Assembly (NCBI GenBank): GCA_002682825.1
Contig: NOKP01000010.1
Location: forward strand, 1,240,001-1,304,000
Length of the DNA stretch: 64,000 nucleotides
Reading direction: 5' to 3'
Source of the DNA: Neonectria sp. B-13
Taxonomy: Eukaryota; Ascomycota; Sordariomycetes; Hypocreales; Nectriaceae
In this document: piece by piece, positions 34,088 through 44,676 of the stretch
How positions within the stretch are numbered: the stretch's first letter is position 1
How the letters are laid out: each line of letters begins with the position of its first letter
Made by a program: the position numbers and the translations under genes
Notes under the pieces: model-generated
Database searches by the model: none
What the model was told of the DNA's origin: nothing
Seen by the model: only the letters and a program-made list of their open reading frames with translations

Positions 34088-34496
34088 TGTGCGGTGGTTG
34101 TGTGTTATCGCGGGTTCATCGTGGTGTTGAGGGATCGAAGTTGTCTGCCTACTACTAGAGCTTTGAGCTTCCATGTGAAAGTTAGATGGCCTACGGCGCC
34201 CAGTGGGGTGGAGCCATGACGTTCCATCCCCCGGAGCTGAAAACGGGACACATGGGTCCCCTACAGCCTACAGGGCACCTGAAGTTAGCGGCTCCATGCC
34301 CCCTGCATCGCCTGCAGCTCCAGGGGGGCTGACCACTAACGCACCGTGTCACCTTTGCCGGGCCAGTCCCCGTCTCTCTCCAGCAATCAACTGCCAAACC
34401 TCCAAGGGAGAGCATCGCCAACTCTCCTCACGCACTCTCCTCACGCACCCTTCTGTCTCTATCTCTCTCTCTCTCTCTCTGCCAGCCAACCTCGCA
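34088..34496. promoter_or_regulatory. Divergent RMI1-VPS51 promoter
   Basis: A 409-bp gap between divergent genes, with a CT microsatellite at 34462-34480 just before the VPS51 ATG. If the alternative RMI1 start at 34174 is used, the gap shrinks to about 320 bp. No further element identified. Confidence 0.5.
34462..34480. repeat. CT dinucleotide tract in VPS51 leader
   Basis: Nine to ten perfect TC units ending 16 bp before the VPS51 ATG, a common leader feature in fungi. Confidence 0.85.
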
Positions 34497-35498
34497 ATGT
34501 CGACCATCGCTTCCCCCCGCGAACCTCCGCGGCGCACGCCAAACTCCTCCACCCGCCCGTCCCTCGAAATCTCCCGGTCCGCCGTCGCCTCGCCGGTCCT
34601 CGGCCAGTCCGCCGCCTCCTTCTCCTCCGCCTCCTCATCCGCCGCCGCCGCCTCCGGCCCCTCCCAGCAAGCGCCAGTCCCCAAACGTGCCAACCGCGTC
34701 GCCCTCCGCGAGTACTACAACCTGCGGGCCTCGGCGCCCCGCATTGACCTGCCGGACTCTGAGGTGCCGCCCAGCGAGATCGACGCCCTCGAGTTTGACG
34801 CCGACGACTACGTCGCCAAGGTCGCTGCGCGGAGCAGCCTGGAGGAGCTGCTGCGCCTGTACACGCGGGTTGTGGGCGAAGTGCGTGCGTTGGATGCTGA
34901 GAAGAAGGCCCTCGTGTACGATAACTACAGCAAGTTGATCACAGCGACAGAGACGATTCGCAAGGTACGCCCGACTCTTTACATGCCATGATGACCCCGC
35001 CACAAGCTGACGGAGACGTTCTCTTCACAGATGCGAGCAAACATGGACCCCCTAAACCCCATGGCCTCAACCCTCGACCCCGCCATCGCCCAGATCTACT
35101 CCCAAGCCTCCTCCATCCGCGAAGCCCTCCGCGCGTCGGTCCCTCCCCCCGACTCCGACGACGGCAAGAAGCGCGAGACGGAGCTACGCCGGCAGCGCAC
35201 CCGAGAGCTGGCCGCCGAGGTACTAGGCACGCCGGAGCGGCTACGGAGCCTAGTCAAAGAGGGCAAGCTCGAGCAGGCGCGTAGACAATGGGAAATGCCA
35301 CGGCGGTTGCTGCTGGTGTGGAAAGAGAAGGGCGTGGGCGGGGTGGACGTCGATGAGTGTCTAGAAGAGGGCGATGAGGTGCTGAGACAGGATGAAAGTA
35401 GGAGAAGCGGCGTGAGCGAACGATCGTCCAAAGATGGGCGAGTATCAAAGGATGGGCGAGCATCAAGGGACGGACGAGTATCCAAGGACGGACGGTAA
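34497..35498 (+). CDS. VPS51: VPS51, GARP tethering-complex subunit
   Basis: Small subunit of the Golgi-associated retrograde protein complex that tethers endosome-derived vesicles at the trans-Golgi. Two exons, 34497-34964 and 35031-35498, each 468 nt, give 311 residues. A Ser/Pro/Ala-rich N-terminus (1-65) precedes the Vps51 core: REYYNLRASAP, then LEFDADDYVAKVAARSSLEE, LLRLYTRVVGEVRALDAEKK, and DNYSKLITATETIRKMRANM joined across the intron. The coiled-coil EEL-LRLYTRVV region is where Vps51 pairs with Vps52-54 in the family. The C-terminus is unusual: four 6-residue units of the type VSKDGR run up to the stop codon. Length is normal for fungi. It converges on NIF3 with only 119 bp between the stops. 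Confidence 0.88.
35424..35495 (+). repeat. Four 18-nt tandem repeats at the VPS51 C-terminus
   Basis: Units at 35424-35441, 35442-35459, 35460-35477 and 35478-35495 encode SSKDGR, VSKDGR, ASRDGR and VSKDGR. The TAA stop follows immediately. The units differ by a few silent and conservative changes, so the array is not brand new. Confidence 0.92.
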
Positions 35499-35617
35499 TG
35501 CACAAACACACATAGATACCCAATGCTTGCCAGCGCTCTTATTTTATTCCCTGTCCACCAAGGGAATTCAACCTCAACTTCAAGACACGGCCTCTACATC
35601 ATGACATGCTGCTCAAG

Positions 35618-36647
35618 CTACAGCTCCTGGACGTCTAGGATCGTAAACGGATCCTTGTCGTGCTCGCTCAGGACCACCTCAGCATCCGGTACACTCGCCC
35701 TCAGCTGCTCCTCCAGCTTGGGCTTCAGCACCTCCTTCAGGTAGCCGCGTTCCGAGTTGCTGTGGAAGACCTGCACCAGCGTGCGGCCCTGCTGGATCGC
35801 CCGCAGCGCCGAGTGGTGGCTCGTCTCGCCCGTAACCAGCAGGTCTACGTCGGCGTTCTTGAGGATGTCGTAGCCGCTGCCGGCACACACGCCGAAGCTC
35901 TTGACCTTGGCCGTCTTGACGTCGGCACCAATGGGGCTGGCGACCATGACATGTCGTAGACCACCGAGCTTGTCGGCCAGCCGCAGAATGACCTCGCGCA
36001 GGGATACAGCCTGCTCGAAGCGTCCGATGGCGCCATACCCGGCGGGAGAGTGCGAGGCCGGCGCAGTGCTGCACGGAACGGCGACAGAGCGTTCGCTGGT
36101 GTGCGGGCCGGAGACGATGTCGGCCAGCCAGGTGTTGAGACCGTCGGGGGCAGCGTCAACGGCCGTGTGAGGGCAGTAGACAGCGATTCCAGCCTTGGCA
36201 AGGTGCAAGAGGGTGGCTTGCTGGGGGTCTTTGTTGGTGATGGACTTGAGGCCGCTGAAGATGAAGGGATCTAAACGGTGAGTGTTAGATGGCGTAATTC
36301 CATGCTCGGGGTCACGATGAAGCCTTACGGTAGCTGACGATGACGCTGACGCCCTGGCCAATGGCATCTACAGCGACCTGGAAGGTCAGGTCGTTGGTTA
36401 CCAGAACCCTGGGTTTGTTCTTGCGAGAATCTATGTCTGAGTTGCCCAGCAGCAGACCGACATTGTCCCACGATCTGTCAGCCAGTTCTTCAGGAAACCT
36501 GCTGCCGGTTAGTATGACATAGCTTCCCAATACAGGTACAATGAAAGTAAGAGGCAATGCCTACAGCTTCTGCATCGATTCCACAACGACCTTGGTAAAG
36601 GCCGAGGACTCGACCTGCCAAGCTCCCCAGGCTCCGACGTCAGGCAT
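35618..36647 (-). CDS. NIF3: NIF3 / DUF34 family protein
   Basis: Member of the conserved NIF3 (DUF34) metal-binding family. Its biochemical role is still debated; the yeast protein is reported in mitochondria. Exons 36647-36565, 36498-36329 and 36270-35618 give 301 residues from the ATG at 36647 (MPDVGAWGAWQVESSA). Joined exons read LFPEELADRSWDNVGLLLGN and SYHPFIFSGLKSI. The His of SYHP, the segment YCPHTAVDAAPDGLNTWLAD, TGETSHHSALRAIQQG and FHSNSERGYL give the His/Asp/Glu residues that bind the metal pair in the family. The frame stays open upstream to an ATG at 36851; the extra 68 residues are rich in Arg, Ser and Ala with almost no acidic residues, as in a mitochondrial presequence. Either or both starts may be used. 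Confidence 0.88.
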
Positions 36648-37202
36648 GCTGGTGGTTGGTGGGTGTGAATCTGTCTTTGACGAGGCACCCGGGCGAGGGC
36701 GACAGGATGAACAAGGTCTTCTGGGAAGATTGGCGTGGGTTTGAGGCGCGATGAAGGGCGTCGTTGTCCGAGTCGAGCAGATGGTTCCTCTCAATCTCGC
36801 GGATGAACGTGCAAGCAGACTTCGGTTCCTTCGCCAAGCACCGCCCTGCATGTCAGGGAGAAAACTGGAGTTTGATTGGTATGAAGCGGTTGCTTGTAAG
36901 TTGGCCGTTGTACGAATAGACTACCTTGTAGATGAAGCTCCGTGGCTGAAAGCTTAGGCTTCCTCCACTGAGGTGCAATTGAAAAGAGCCCATGAGCTCA
37001 TACCGTGCCAATTGCGCACATCATCGCACTGTCCTGCTCTCCCACCCGTTACCAACATTGCGCTTGCCCCACGGTTGATATCTAATCAATCTCATCGTTG
37101 CCCTTTTGCCAACCCAAACTCTCCTTCTTCGAACCCTTCCGCCGAACGCCTTCACCAGCTCGCTCTCGCCCTCGCCCTCGCCCTCGAAAAACCCCAGCCG
37201 CC
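36648..37202. promoter_or_regulatory. Divergent NIF3-BOL2 promoter
   Basis: A 555-bp gap, part of which (36648-36851) may encode a NIF3 N-terminal extension. A pyrimidine-rich leader precedes the BOL2 ATG. No other element identified. Confidence 0.5.
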
Positions 37203-37624
37203 ATGGCGCAAATCACCGACGAGAGCATGCGCGAGGCCATCACCGAGCGCCTCCAGGCCGTCCACGTCGACGTCACCGACATGTCCGGTAGGTTTCTCTC
37301 GCCCACCACCCCGCCATGCTACCCCTCCAAAAACCACCACGGCGCACCCTAGGACGAAGGACACGAGAACCGGCAAAGCCAAACTAACGCAACACTTTCC
37401 CATTCACAGGTGGCTGCGGCCAGGCCTTCACCTCACTCATCGTCTCGCCCCAGTTCCAGGGCCTCAACTCGCTCAAGCGCCACCGCCTCGTCAACGCCGC
37501 CCTCAAGGACGAGATCGCCGGCATCCACGCCTGGACCGCAAAGTGTCAGACCCCCGCCGAGTACGAGCGCGACAAGGCCAAGGCCGCGGCACCCTCTGAG
37601 TCGGCAGACGTGGCGATGGCATGA
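37203..37624 (+). CDS. BOL2: BolA-like protein, Fra2/Bol2 type
   Basis: Small iron-regulation protein that pairs with monothiol glutaredoxins (Grx3/4) around a [2Fe-2S] cluster to signal iron status. Two exons, 37203-37287 and 37410-37624, give 99 residues. The intron falls inside the signature and splicing restores SGGCGQAF, containing the family cysteine that can ligate the cluster. The helix QGLNSLKRHRLVNAALKDEI and IHAWTAKCQTPAEY follow, with the conserved His of the RHR motif. Residues 1-28 form the first strand-helix (MREAITERLQAVHVDV). There is no targeting presequence, which favours the cytosolic Bol2/Fra2 form over the mitochondrial paralogues. A GAC repeat lies in the 3' UTR just after the stop. 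Confidence 0.92.
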
Positions 37625-38042
37625 GATCTGTGGCGGTAGCACAGACGGTGCGACGACGACGACGACGACGACAAGAGACGTACCGAGGGACAGGCCCGGA
37701 AAGGACGAGAAAAATGATGGCAAGACAGCGGGGCGTCTTACGGACCAAGAATGGAAGCGATGGGGCAATCGAGATATCCGTACAGAAATGGCAATGGACA
37801 GACAGTCAGACAGACAGACATGCCGCGGTACACAGGGAGAGCAGGGGCACACTTGAGGCTTGGGAATTAGAGGGTCTTTATTTTGGCGAGCGTTAACTCA
37901 GAAAAAGGGTTTTGGGTGGTCATCATCTCTTTGCGCCTCTGTGGCTGTGGCCGTAGCCATTTGTCAACCGTGTTTTCCCACCAGCGAATCTCCGTACTCC
38001 GTGTAAGCAGAAACCCCCTGGGGCTTCTTCCGCGCGGCGCAT
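37625..38042. other. Convergent intergenic region between BOL2 and AP-1 beta
   Basis: Holds two 3' UTRs. A GAC trinucleotide run lies at 37651-37672, and GACAGACAGACAGACA-type repeats at about 37797-37820. Nothing else identified. Confidence 0.55.
37651..37672. repeat. GAC trinucleotide repeat in BOL2 3' UTR
   Basis: Seven perfect GAC units starting 27 bp after the BOL2 stop codon. Confidence 0.9.
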
Positions 38043-40548
38043 CTAGAACAGGCCCAGCAAATCGTCGCTATCCTTCTTCGGTTGCTGAGGAGCTGCCCCG
38101 CCTTGTGCTTGCTGGAGCTGCATCGCCGCCGGCAGCGGCTCGCTCGACGAGCCTCCAAAGTTCATCCCCTCGAATCCGTTCATCAAGTCGTTCATGCCAC
38201 CGCCAGGAGCAGCGGCCAAGGCCGGAGCAGCGGCACCTCCGGCCGGTGCTACCGGCGCGTCGAACATGCTCATCATATCGGCCATGGCACCCGAGGAACC
38301 ACCGGCCGCGGGGCTCGCCACACGGTCAGGTGTTGCAGAGGCACTGTTTTGCTCCTGCGACGCGGGCACGGCGCCGTCGAAGTCGATGTCGAGGAGGTTC
38401 TCGATGTTGTTCTGCGATGCGTCGCCAGATCCATTGGCAGCAGACACGGATGCGGCAATGGGGTTTTCTTCGGCGTTTTGCCGTTGCTCCTGGATCGCGG
38501 CGCGCTGGATCTCGTCGGCACCGAACCGACCCTTGCCGACAAACGACTCCGGAGGCTTGTGGTAGACCGAGGCTAGAGTCGAGAGCTCCGTGAGGAGCTG
38601 CTCAAGCAATGCAGGCGGTAGGCTGGTCATGGTGGTAGAGATGGTGGGCTTTTGAGACAACACAATGCTCTGCAAACATCAAATTAGCGGTCTGCTTCAA
38701 CATATCTTACGGGCTATCATACCTTGGCGACCTCTGGGTCCGTAGATAGCAGACGCCAGTAAACGTACGCCCTGTCACGGATATCTGGGTTGTCGTTCTC
38801 TGCCGTCGCTGCTTGGAGCACTTTTTGCACAAGCCCCTGACTGCTTCCCGGCTTCTTCAAGAACAGCTTCACCACGGCTGTCAATATTTGCAGCTGAGTC
38901 TAGATTGTATGTCAGTCGGTGCGGGGTTTCGAGGTGTTTGAGATGAAACCAACCTGAGTGAATTCCTCCATGAAGCTCTCAACGAAGCTCTCCAAAATCT
39001 CATCTGCGTTGCTGATCTTCTCGGCATACTCACCCACGATCCAGATGAGTGACCCACGAGCGGTGGGCTCATCCAGTTCGTCGATATACTGGCAGAGAGT
39101 AGGGATCACTCCTTCGTAGCCAGGGTACTTGCGCAGAATGTCCTTGATAACGACAACGACCTCCTGAACAACGTAGTTGACCTTGGTCGAGATCAGGTCT
39201 TCGAGGGCTCGGACACACTTCTCACTGGCGCTCTCGATCTTGATGGCCACTTGGCCAATGGCCTTGACAGCTCTCTTGACGAAATCCATGTCCACTTCCA
39301 GGGCGTACTCCTTCAGCTCGGCGAGGAGCTGCTCGTAGTTGCTCTCGTTTGCTATTCTCACCATGATTTCTAGCTTTTGGAGCTTCACGTACGGAGGGTC
39401 GGTATATTTGCAGAAGAAGACTCGCATCTCCTTGCTAAGGATGTCGGGCTTGGCTTGGAGGAGAAGATCAATGTTTCGCAGGGCGACGTATTGAACTTCG
39501 GGTTGCGATGCAACTAGAGTAACTGCGGCATGGGTCAGTTATGGACAGCCAGGCACCAAGATTCTCGTGTACGTACCTAGGGGAGGGGCCATCTTCTTGA
39601 GATATGACCTCACGAGCTCGGGACCGACAGCATTCATGTGGATAAAGACAACCTTGACGGCAGCGAGGACGACGCTGGGGTTGACGTGCTGGAACTGGGG
39701 CGCCACTCGCTCGCAGATGTGCTCCGACTCCTTCAAGTCCGCAGTCTGGTAGTTGGCCAGAGTCGTCAGGATCGTAACTCGGCCCCACTCGGTACACTCA
39801 TTGAGAGCCATAAGCAGCTTCTTCAGCGTCATGGGCGTGATGATGAGTGCCCTCGTCTCCGGGGCCGTCTCGGTGATCTCCGAAAGCGCCTGCACCGAGT
39901 TTGCGACGACCATGGGGTTGGGGTCGCCAATGAGCTCCTGAAGCATCTCGAGGAAGCCATTCTCCATGCACATAGTCGGGTTAAGATCGAATAGCTTGGC
40001 GACGCAGATGGCAGCAGTCTTGCGCACGTATGGCGACTCGTCTCGTAACGTCTTCCTCAGGGGCTCTTCCATGTAGTCGACCATCTTATCCACCCTAATG
40101 CAGCCCATGGTTCGGATCGCCAAAGCTCGTATCAGCGGGTTGGGGTCTTCTGAATCTTGGACGAAGGTGTTGACGGCGAGAATACATAGGTCGGGGTGCG
40201 ACTTGGCATAGTTCCTAGACGGCTGGGTTAGTCACGATGTCCTGTTGTCCTTCCAGCGGAAGACTAGATGCGGCGACGTAGCCCGTCAAGAGCCAAGCAA
40301 CCTGCCAGATCCACATACATGAGGTAGAGATAAACGAGCTTCTTCTGGTCGAGGTCGGCCGTTGCAATGTTCTTGAGGACGTCGGGGAACAGAGCAGACA
40401 CATCCTTGCCCAGCGTCATGGCCATGATGGTCTTCTGGATCGACTCCTTGCGCTCGTACGCATACTGGGAGACAAGGCCGGCGCGCAGCTCAAAGGTCTC
40501 GCCCTTGCGAGGCACGGCGAAGGCGCCGCGAATGCGATTTACCGCCAT
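38043..40548 (-). CDS. APL2: AP-1 clathrin adaptor, beta subunit
   Basis: Large subunit of the AP-1 complex for clathrin-coated transport between trans-Golgi and endosomes. Five exons, 40548-40319, 40214-39577, 39522-38954, 38899-38723 and 38669-38043, give 746 residues. The HEAT-repeat trunk is strongly conserved: [18 protein letters not shown] (joined across intron 1), [40 protein letters not shown] and [17 protein letters not shown]. The trunk ends near residue 595, and the remaining hinge is Ala/Gly/Pro-rich. It contains [10 protein letters not shown], a textbook clathrin box (LLDID), and the chain ends DDLLGLF. There is no beta-appendage domain, which is usual for fungal Apl2. The choice of AP-1 over AP-2 rests on trunk similarity and hinge length; it is likely but not proven. 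Confidence 0.9.
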
Positions 40549-41231
40549 CGTCGAGGATCGTTGGGATGTAGGAGGAGGAGGGGCACGTGAAGTTGTTGCA
40601 GCAGTAAGCTGGTTGGAGGGGAGCTGGAGGGGAGAGTCGAAGAGAGCGGTGACGACGGCCGAGGCGGGTGTCTCTAGATGGTGAACACGGAGAGTGTCTC
40701 AAGCGCGAGAGACCGCATCCGCCAACAGAGCAGTTGAAATTCGGGGATGCGTCGTGGGTAAGCTGCGTGGTGGCAAGGAGGGAGTGTTGTAAGGAGTAAG
40801 GCAGCGGCGCTGAAGATGCCAAGGCCACGAGGATATGTCTGGGCTCTGGAGGTCAGGTTCTAGGCGGCCACCAGTTCCACTACTGTTCAGTGTCGTGGCG
40901 GGCGCCTGGCTGCCCCTAACCTTAAATTCCCGCCTGATTGCCGCTTCAGTGCAGCGTGGCTTCAATCGCTAACAATTTTTGGGCCCAGGTCTCCATATTC
41001 CTCAGCTTAGTCACCATTACGTCTACACTTCCATCTCTATCTCGAACATCAGCCATCTAACAGCATCAACGGACTGTCAGTGTTATTTGTTTCTCGACCA
41101 ACTGGTTCCACGCCAAGATATTGACTGGGTTGGTGGAGGCATTTGATTAGGGAGATTACAGTGGTCAATCAAAGGGGCGTTCGAGTACTGGGACGTCTAG
41201 ACCTGAGTCTTTCACTTCATCCTGGCCCAAA
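40549..41231. promoter_or_regulatory. Divergent promoter between AP-1 beta and small membrane-protein gene
   Basis: A 683-bp gap between divergent genes. No domain-bearing frame and no recognisable regulatory motif beyond pyrimidine-rich leaders. Confidence 0.45.
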
Positions 41232-41505
41232 ATGGTAAGGACTTGTTCCTCTGACATCCGTCCTCTTCGATCGAGACTGACATTCAACTTAGGCAAGTTT
41301 ACCAAACCTCCGCCGCCTCTTCATTGAGTCTCGGACGGATGATGAGGAGCGAGAAGTATCTCGAAGAGCGGTATGCATGGCCACTTCTATTTTTGCTGTC
41401 AGCCCAAAGCATGCTAACACTAGGCAGTTCTACAACGCCGTGCTATTTATGGGATCCATCGCCGTTTTCAGTCTGATCGCTCAGAAGCTCAACGCTGGCA
41501 AATGA
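41232..41505 (+). CDS. Small 52-residue single-pass membrane protein, unknown function
   Basis: Too short to appear as an ordinary open frame, but three exons assemble cleanly: the ATG alone (41232-41234), then 41293-41370, then 41428-41505. Donors are GTAAGG and GTATGC. The second intron has a CTAAC branch site and two possible acceptors, TAG or CAG four bases later; only the CAG gives a membrane segment and a stop in register with coding bias. The product starts MASLPNLRRLFIESRTDDEE, then EREVSRRAFYN, followed by the hydrophobic stretch AVLFMGSIAVFSLIA and a short basic end QKLNAGK. That is the layout of a tail-anchored protein of the ER or mitochondrial outer membrane, or a small respiratory/translocase subunit. 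I do not recognise the family. It lies 100 bp before the 3' end of the convergent DNA ligase gene. Confidence 0.6.
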
Positions 41506-41604
41506 GCTGTTGTGTCATACCGTGCTGTACTTGTAATTGCATTAGGGGAGTCTGGCGCCATAGCTTTATGCAAAGAATCAGCGTCTTCTGATGGGCACTG
41601 TTCA

Positions 41605-44317
41605 TTATTCTTCCTCTTCTACGTCCTGCTCTCCCGCTTCGCCCTGCCCTTCCTGTGTCTTTGCCGCTGTGGCGTCCTGTTTCCTCCAGAGGCCAGCCAA
41701 GAAATCATTCGTACTGGCCTCGTCTATCCCCTTGTCTTCCCTTTTCTTCATGAACCTGGGGAATCTTAAGCTCAGTCCCCTCTCATCGCTGACCAGCCCA
41801 ATCGCGGCCGTATATGTCGGGCTCAGCGTGATGTCGGCAAACGCCATCTCCCATACCTCCTGCGGCTCGAACCATACATCCGGACTGGGGCCTGAATATT
41901 CCACAAAATTTGGTTTCTGTGACCGCGTATTCTTTGGCTCCCCACTCTCCTTTCCGTCGTCATAAAACTCCTTGTTGGCTTTGTAAAAGGTATCAGTGAA
42001 GCCGGATATGCATTTGCACACTGCCTCGAGTGATCCGGTCTCCTCGTTTCGGACCGCGAGGAGAATAGGCGACCACCACTTTGCCTTGCGGCCCGAGCCA
42101 TGCCAAGCGGCTATGGGTATCAGGTCGAGTGTGTCAAAGCTAGAGTTGTAATCCTTCTTGACTTTAAGCCACGAGTCAAGTCGCTTGTCTGGCTCGTATG
42201 TGGCTAGCAAAGGTTTTCGTCTTGACTTAGCCTTCCCGTCTTCCTCAGCCGCCGACTTGGCCTTTCCTTTGCCTTTAGTTTTGGACTTTGGTAAAATGAT
42301 CTTCTCTTTGTCTTCGGGTGTCTCCTCTTCCGGGTCTGCAATTGATGGTAGAGTCGGCAGGTTATCCAATATTTTCACCATCAGACCCTCGCATTTGCCC
42401 TCAGTTGCGGACTTGAAGAATTCCAACACCGCCTCCGAGTCCCCAGAGGTAGCGTCAACACTCTTCACCCATGTGAAGAGATTGGGGATCTCTGTGAAGA
42501 GTGATCGCAGCAGCTCTCGTCGTTCACGGAATGGGCGATCAAGGAGCGGCTGTCCATTCAGATACATGAGATCGAATGAGAAGAGGCATACGTTGATTGT
42601 GATGCTGCCAATGTCGACATCCTTCCTAGCACGGTTTGTCAATGTCTGAAAGTTCTTCAGTTCCCCGGTAGCTCGATCAACAGCGACCACTTCGCCTTCC
42701 ATTATAAAGCTTTCAACCCCTTCTCCCCGGATCTTTGGTATTAGCTCAACAAGATCAGGGTATTTTTCGGTCATCAACTCGAGATGTCTGGAGAAGATGG
42801 ACACTTTGCCCCGCTCGTCACAGTGTATCTGGGCTCTTTGTCCATCATACTTGTACTCGCAAGCGAAATCCCTTCCCTGAAGCTTGGTGAGCATCTCAGA
42901 TAAATCCCGTGTGATGCTTCCAAGCATTGGACGTAGAGGAACATGGACAGTGATGCCGCATCGAACTAATAATTCATCCGAGATGCCGATTTCCAGAAGC
43001 ACGGGCACCAAGTCACTGTAGTTAGGTCGCTTGGCGAAGCATGACTTGACGATTTCCTCGCCTCTAGCCCAAATCTCAGCCAATTCCTCTTTCTTCAGCT
43101 TGGACAGCTCAGAAGTAGATCTCAGGGGGAAATCTGTGCCTGGAGGCCGCGACAGAAGAAAGGCCCTGGACAAGGCAATCAGCATGGTCGTCTTCACAGC
43201 CCCAATACGAAGCTAGAGTGACGTTAGCAAATATAAATTTATGCATCTTCCTGTGACATCTTACATGCTGACACAGAGTTCGTACGACGAACCGGCTTTC
43301 TTCCCCGCCCCGGGCGTCCTGGAGCAGCCGATCTACGAGCCTCTGTTTGGCTTCCCCGCTCCCCTGCCCTTGACTATTGGCGATTTTAACCAAAGACTGA
43401 TATACTCCTTTGATAGTCAGAGGTTTTGGCTTTCTCAGGGTAAAGCTCTGCTTCTTCTTGGCCTCGAATGCTACATCTCCAGCATCTCCATATTTGTCAT
43501 AAATGGCTTTGAGTGACCGGTTGTCAAGACCACACACATTTCTTAGGGCTTTCGAGATTGCAGAGCCACCCAATCCGAGTTCCATGGATATATAAGGCGG
43601 CGATATTGAGTTCGTCGCTAACCAGACCTAAGAGAATGAGATATGGTTTCAAACGGACAGCTGGACACCTACCGCAGGCAATAGACTTGACGGGTCCCCT
43701 TCGATCAGGATCCTTAGACAATTCACCAGGGTATCCACAATCTTTATACGGCTTGTAGTCCCACTGACCAGCACAAAGCACCTGATGAGGAGGGCATACG
43801 AGGCGTCTCCACCCTCTGACGTCCAGTGTTCGTGTAACTGGGACAAGTACTGTGAGGGCTGAAACGTGAGGGGCGATTCATCCAACGGTATTGATGTCGA
43901 AGTTGTGTCTTCAGACATGCCGGCTGATTGGAGACCGAGGGTGGCCTTGGACCTGTCCTTGGTTGGGCTTGGTTTGGCGAGCGACGATGGAAGAACAAAT
44001 GTATGGTTTTGCTCGGGATTTTGAGAGGTTTCTTTGGTTAGAGTTGATTCGATCACTTCGGGTTCGCTAGGGGTAGTTTGACTCTTTGATTGGGCTGCTT
44101 CCTTCTCCTCCTGATCCCACTCTGCCTGAAGCTTACGGGCGAGCTCCTCGTCGGTCATCTCGGCTGTGGCATTGCTCGACGCCGTACCCGCCTGGCTGCT
44201 ATTCTCAGACCCATTTTGTCTCTGTTTTGAGAAGAAATACTCCAATCCTCTTGAATTGGATCCAGCCGCTTTGCTACTGCTGCTGTTCAGCTTCCGCTTC
44301 TTGGAGGGACTGGGCAT
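41605..44317 (-). CDS. CDC9: ATP-dependent DNA ligase I
   Basis: Replicative ligase that seals Okazaki fragments and repair nicks. Exons 44317-43673, 43627-43265 and 43212-41605, all in phase 0, give 871 residues. The N-terminus has an NLS-like SPSKKRKLN and GLEYFFSKQ, a PCNA-box-like motif without its usual Gln. The DNA-binding domain (about 160-400) includes MELGLGGSAISKAL and LCQH-LRIGAVKTTM across intron 2. The nucleotidyltransferase motif EYKYDGQRAQ places the adenylated lysine at residue 457. Later motifs are SRHLE, FIMEGEVVAVD, SFDLMYLNG, CEGLMVK and SWLKVKKDY. An insertion of about 55 Lys/Glu-rich residues sits between the CEGLMVK and WLKVKKDY motifs. The OB-fold includes FADITLSPTYTAAIG and SLRFPRF. 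No mitochondrial presequence is evident at this start. Confidence 0.95.
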
Positions 44318-44676
44318 TGTCGCAGCTGGAGGTGCTTCAAGGCTTCGATTTCATTCATCAAAGACGAACCCGGTCTCTGTCAACCGGGAAGGATTTAGAA
44401 TCATTCGTGGATATGAGAGGATAGGTAGACACGCCGGATTCACAGCCACCGAACCGTGAGCGCGACCGGGGAGCTCGATGACGACGGTAGACGCGGGTGC
44501 ACGTGACGTCCGCACAACCACCCTAAGCCGAAATCCCCAGCCCCTCAACGACGCGCTAATCCCGTTGTGGACGCACAAGCGACTCGCTCACACAACCCGT
44601 CGAATTCTTCCTCTGCCCCACTGTCGCGAACCTCCCTCCCTCATAACCTCAAATCATCCTCTGTCCTCCCGACACC
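44318..44676. promoter_or_regulatory. Compact divergent promoter of DNA ligase I and eIF3k
   Basis: A 359-bp gap. It contains ACGCGG at 44491-44496, the palindrome CACGTG at 44500-44505 (bHLH-type site) overlapping TGACGTC at 44504-44510 (bZIP/CRE-like half), and a second ACGCG further on. ACGCG words resemble the MCB element used for S-phase genes in yeast. Functional use is inferred only. Confidence 0.5.

Noticed and set aside
41424..41510. Alternative TAG acceptor for exon 3 of the small membrane-protein gene
   Set aside because: It shifts into a hydrophilic frame without a nearby stop; the CAG acceptor four bases later yields a membrane segment and proper end.
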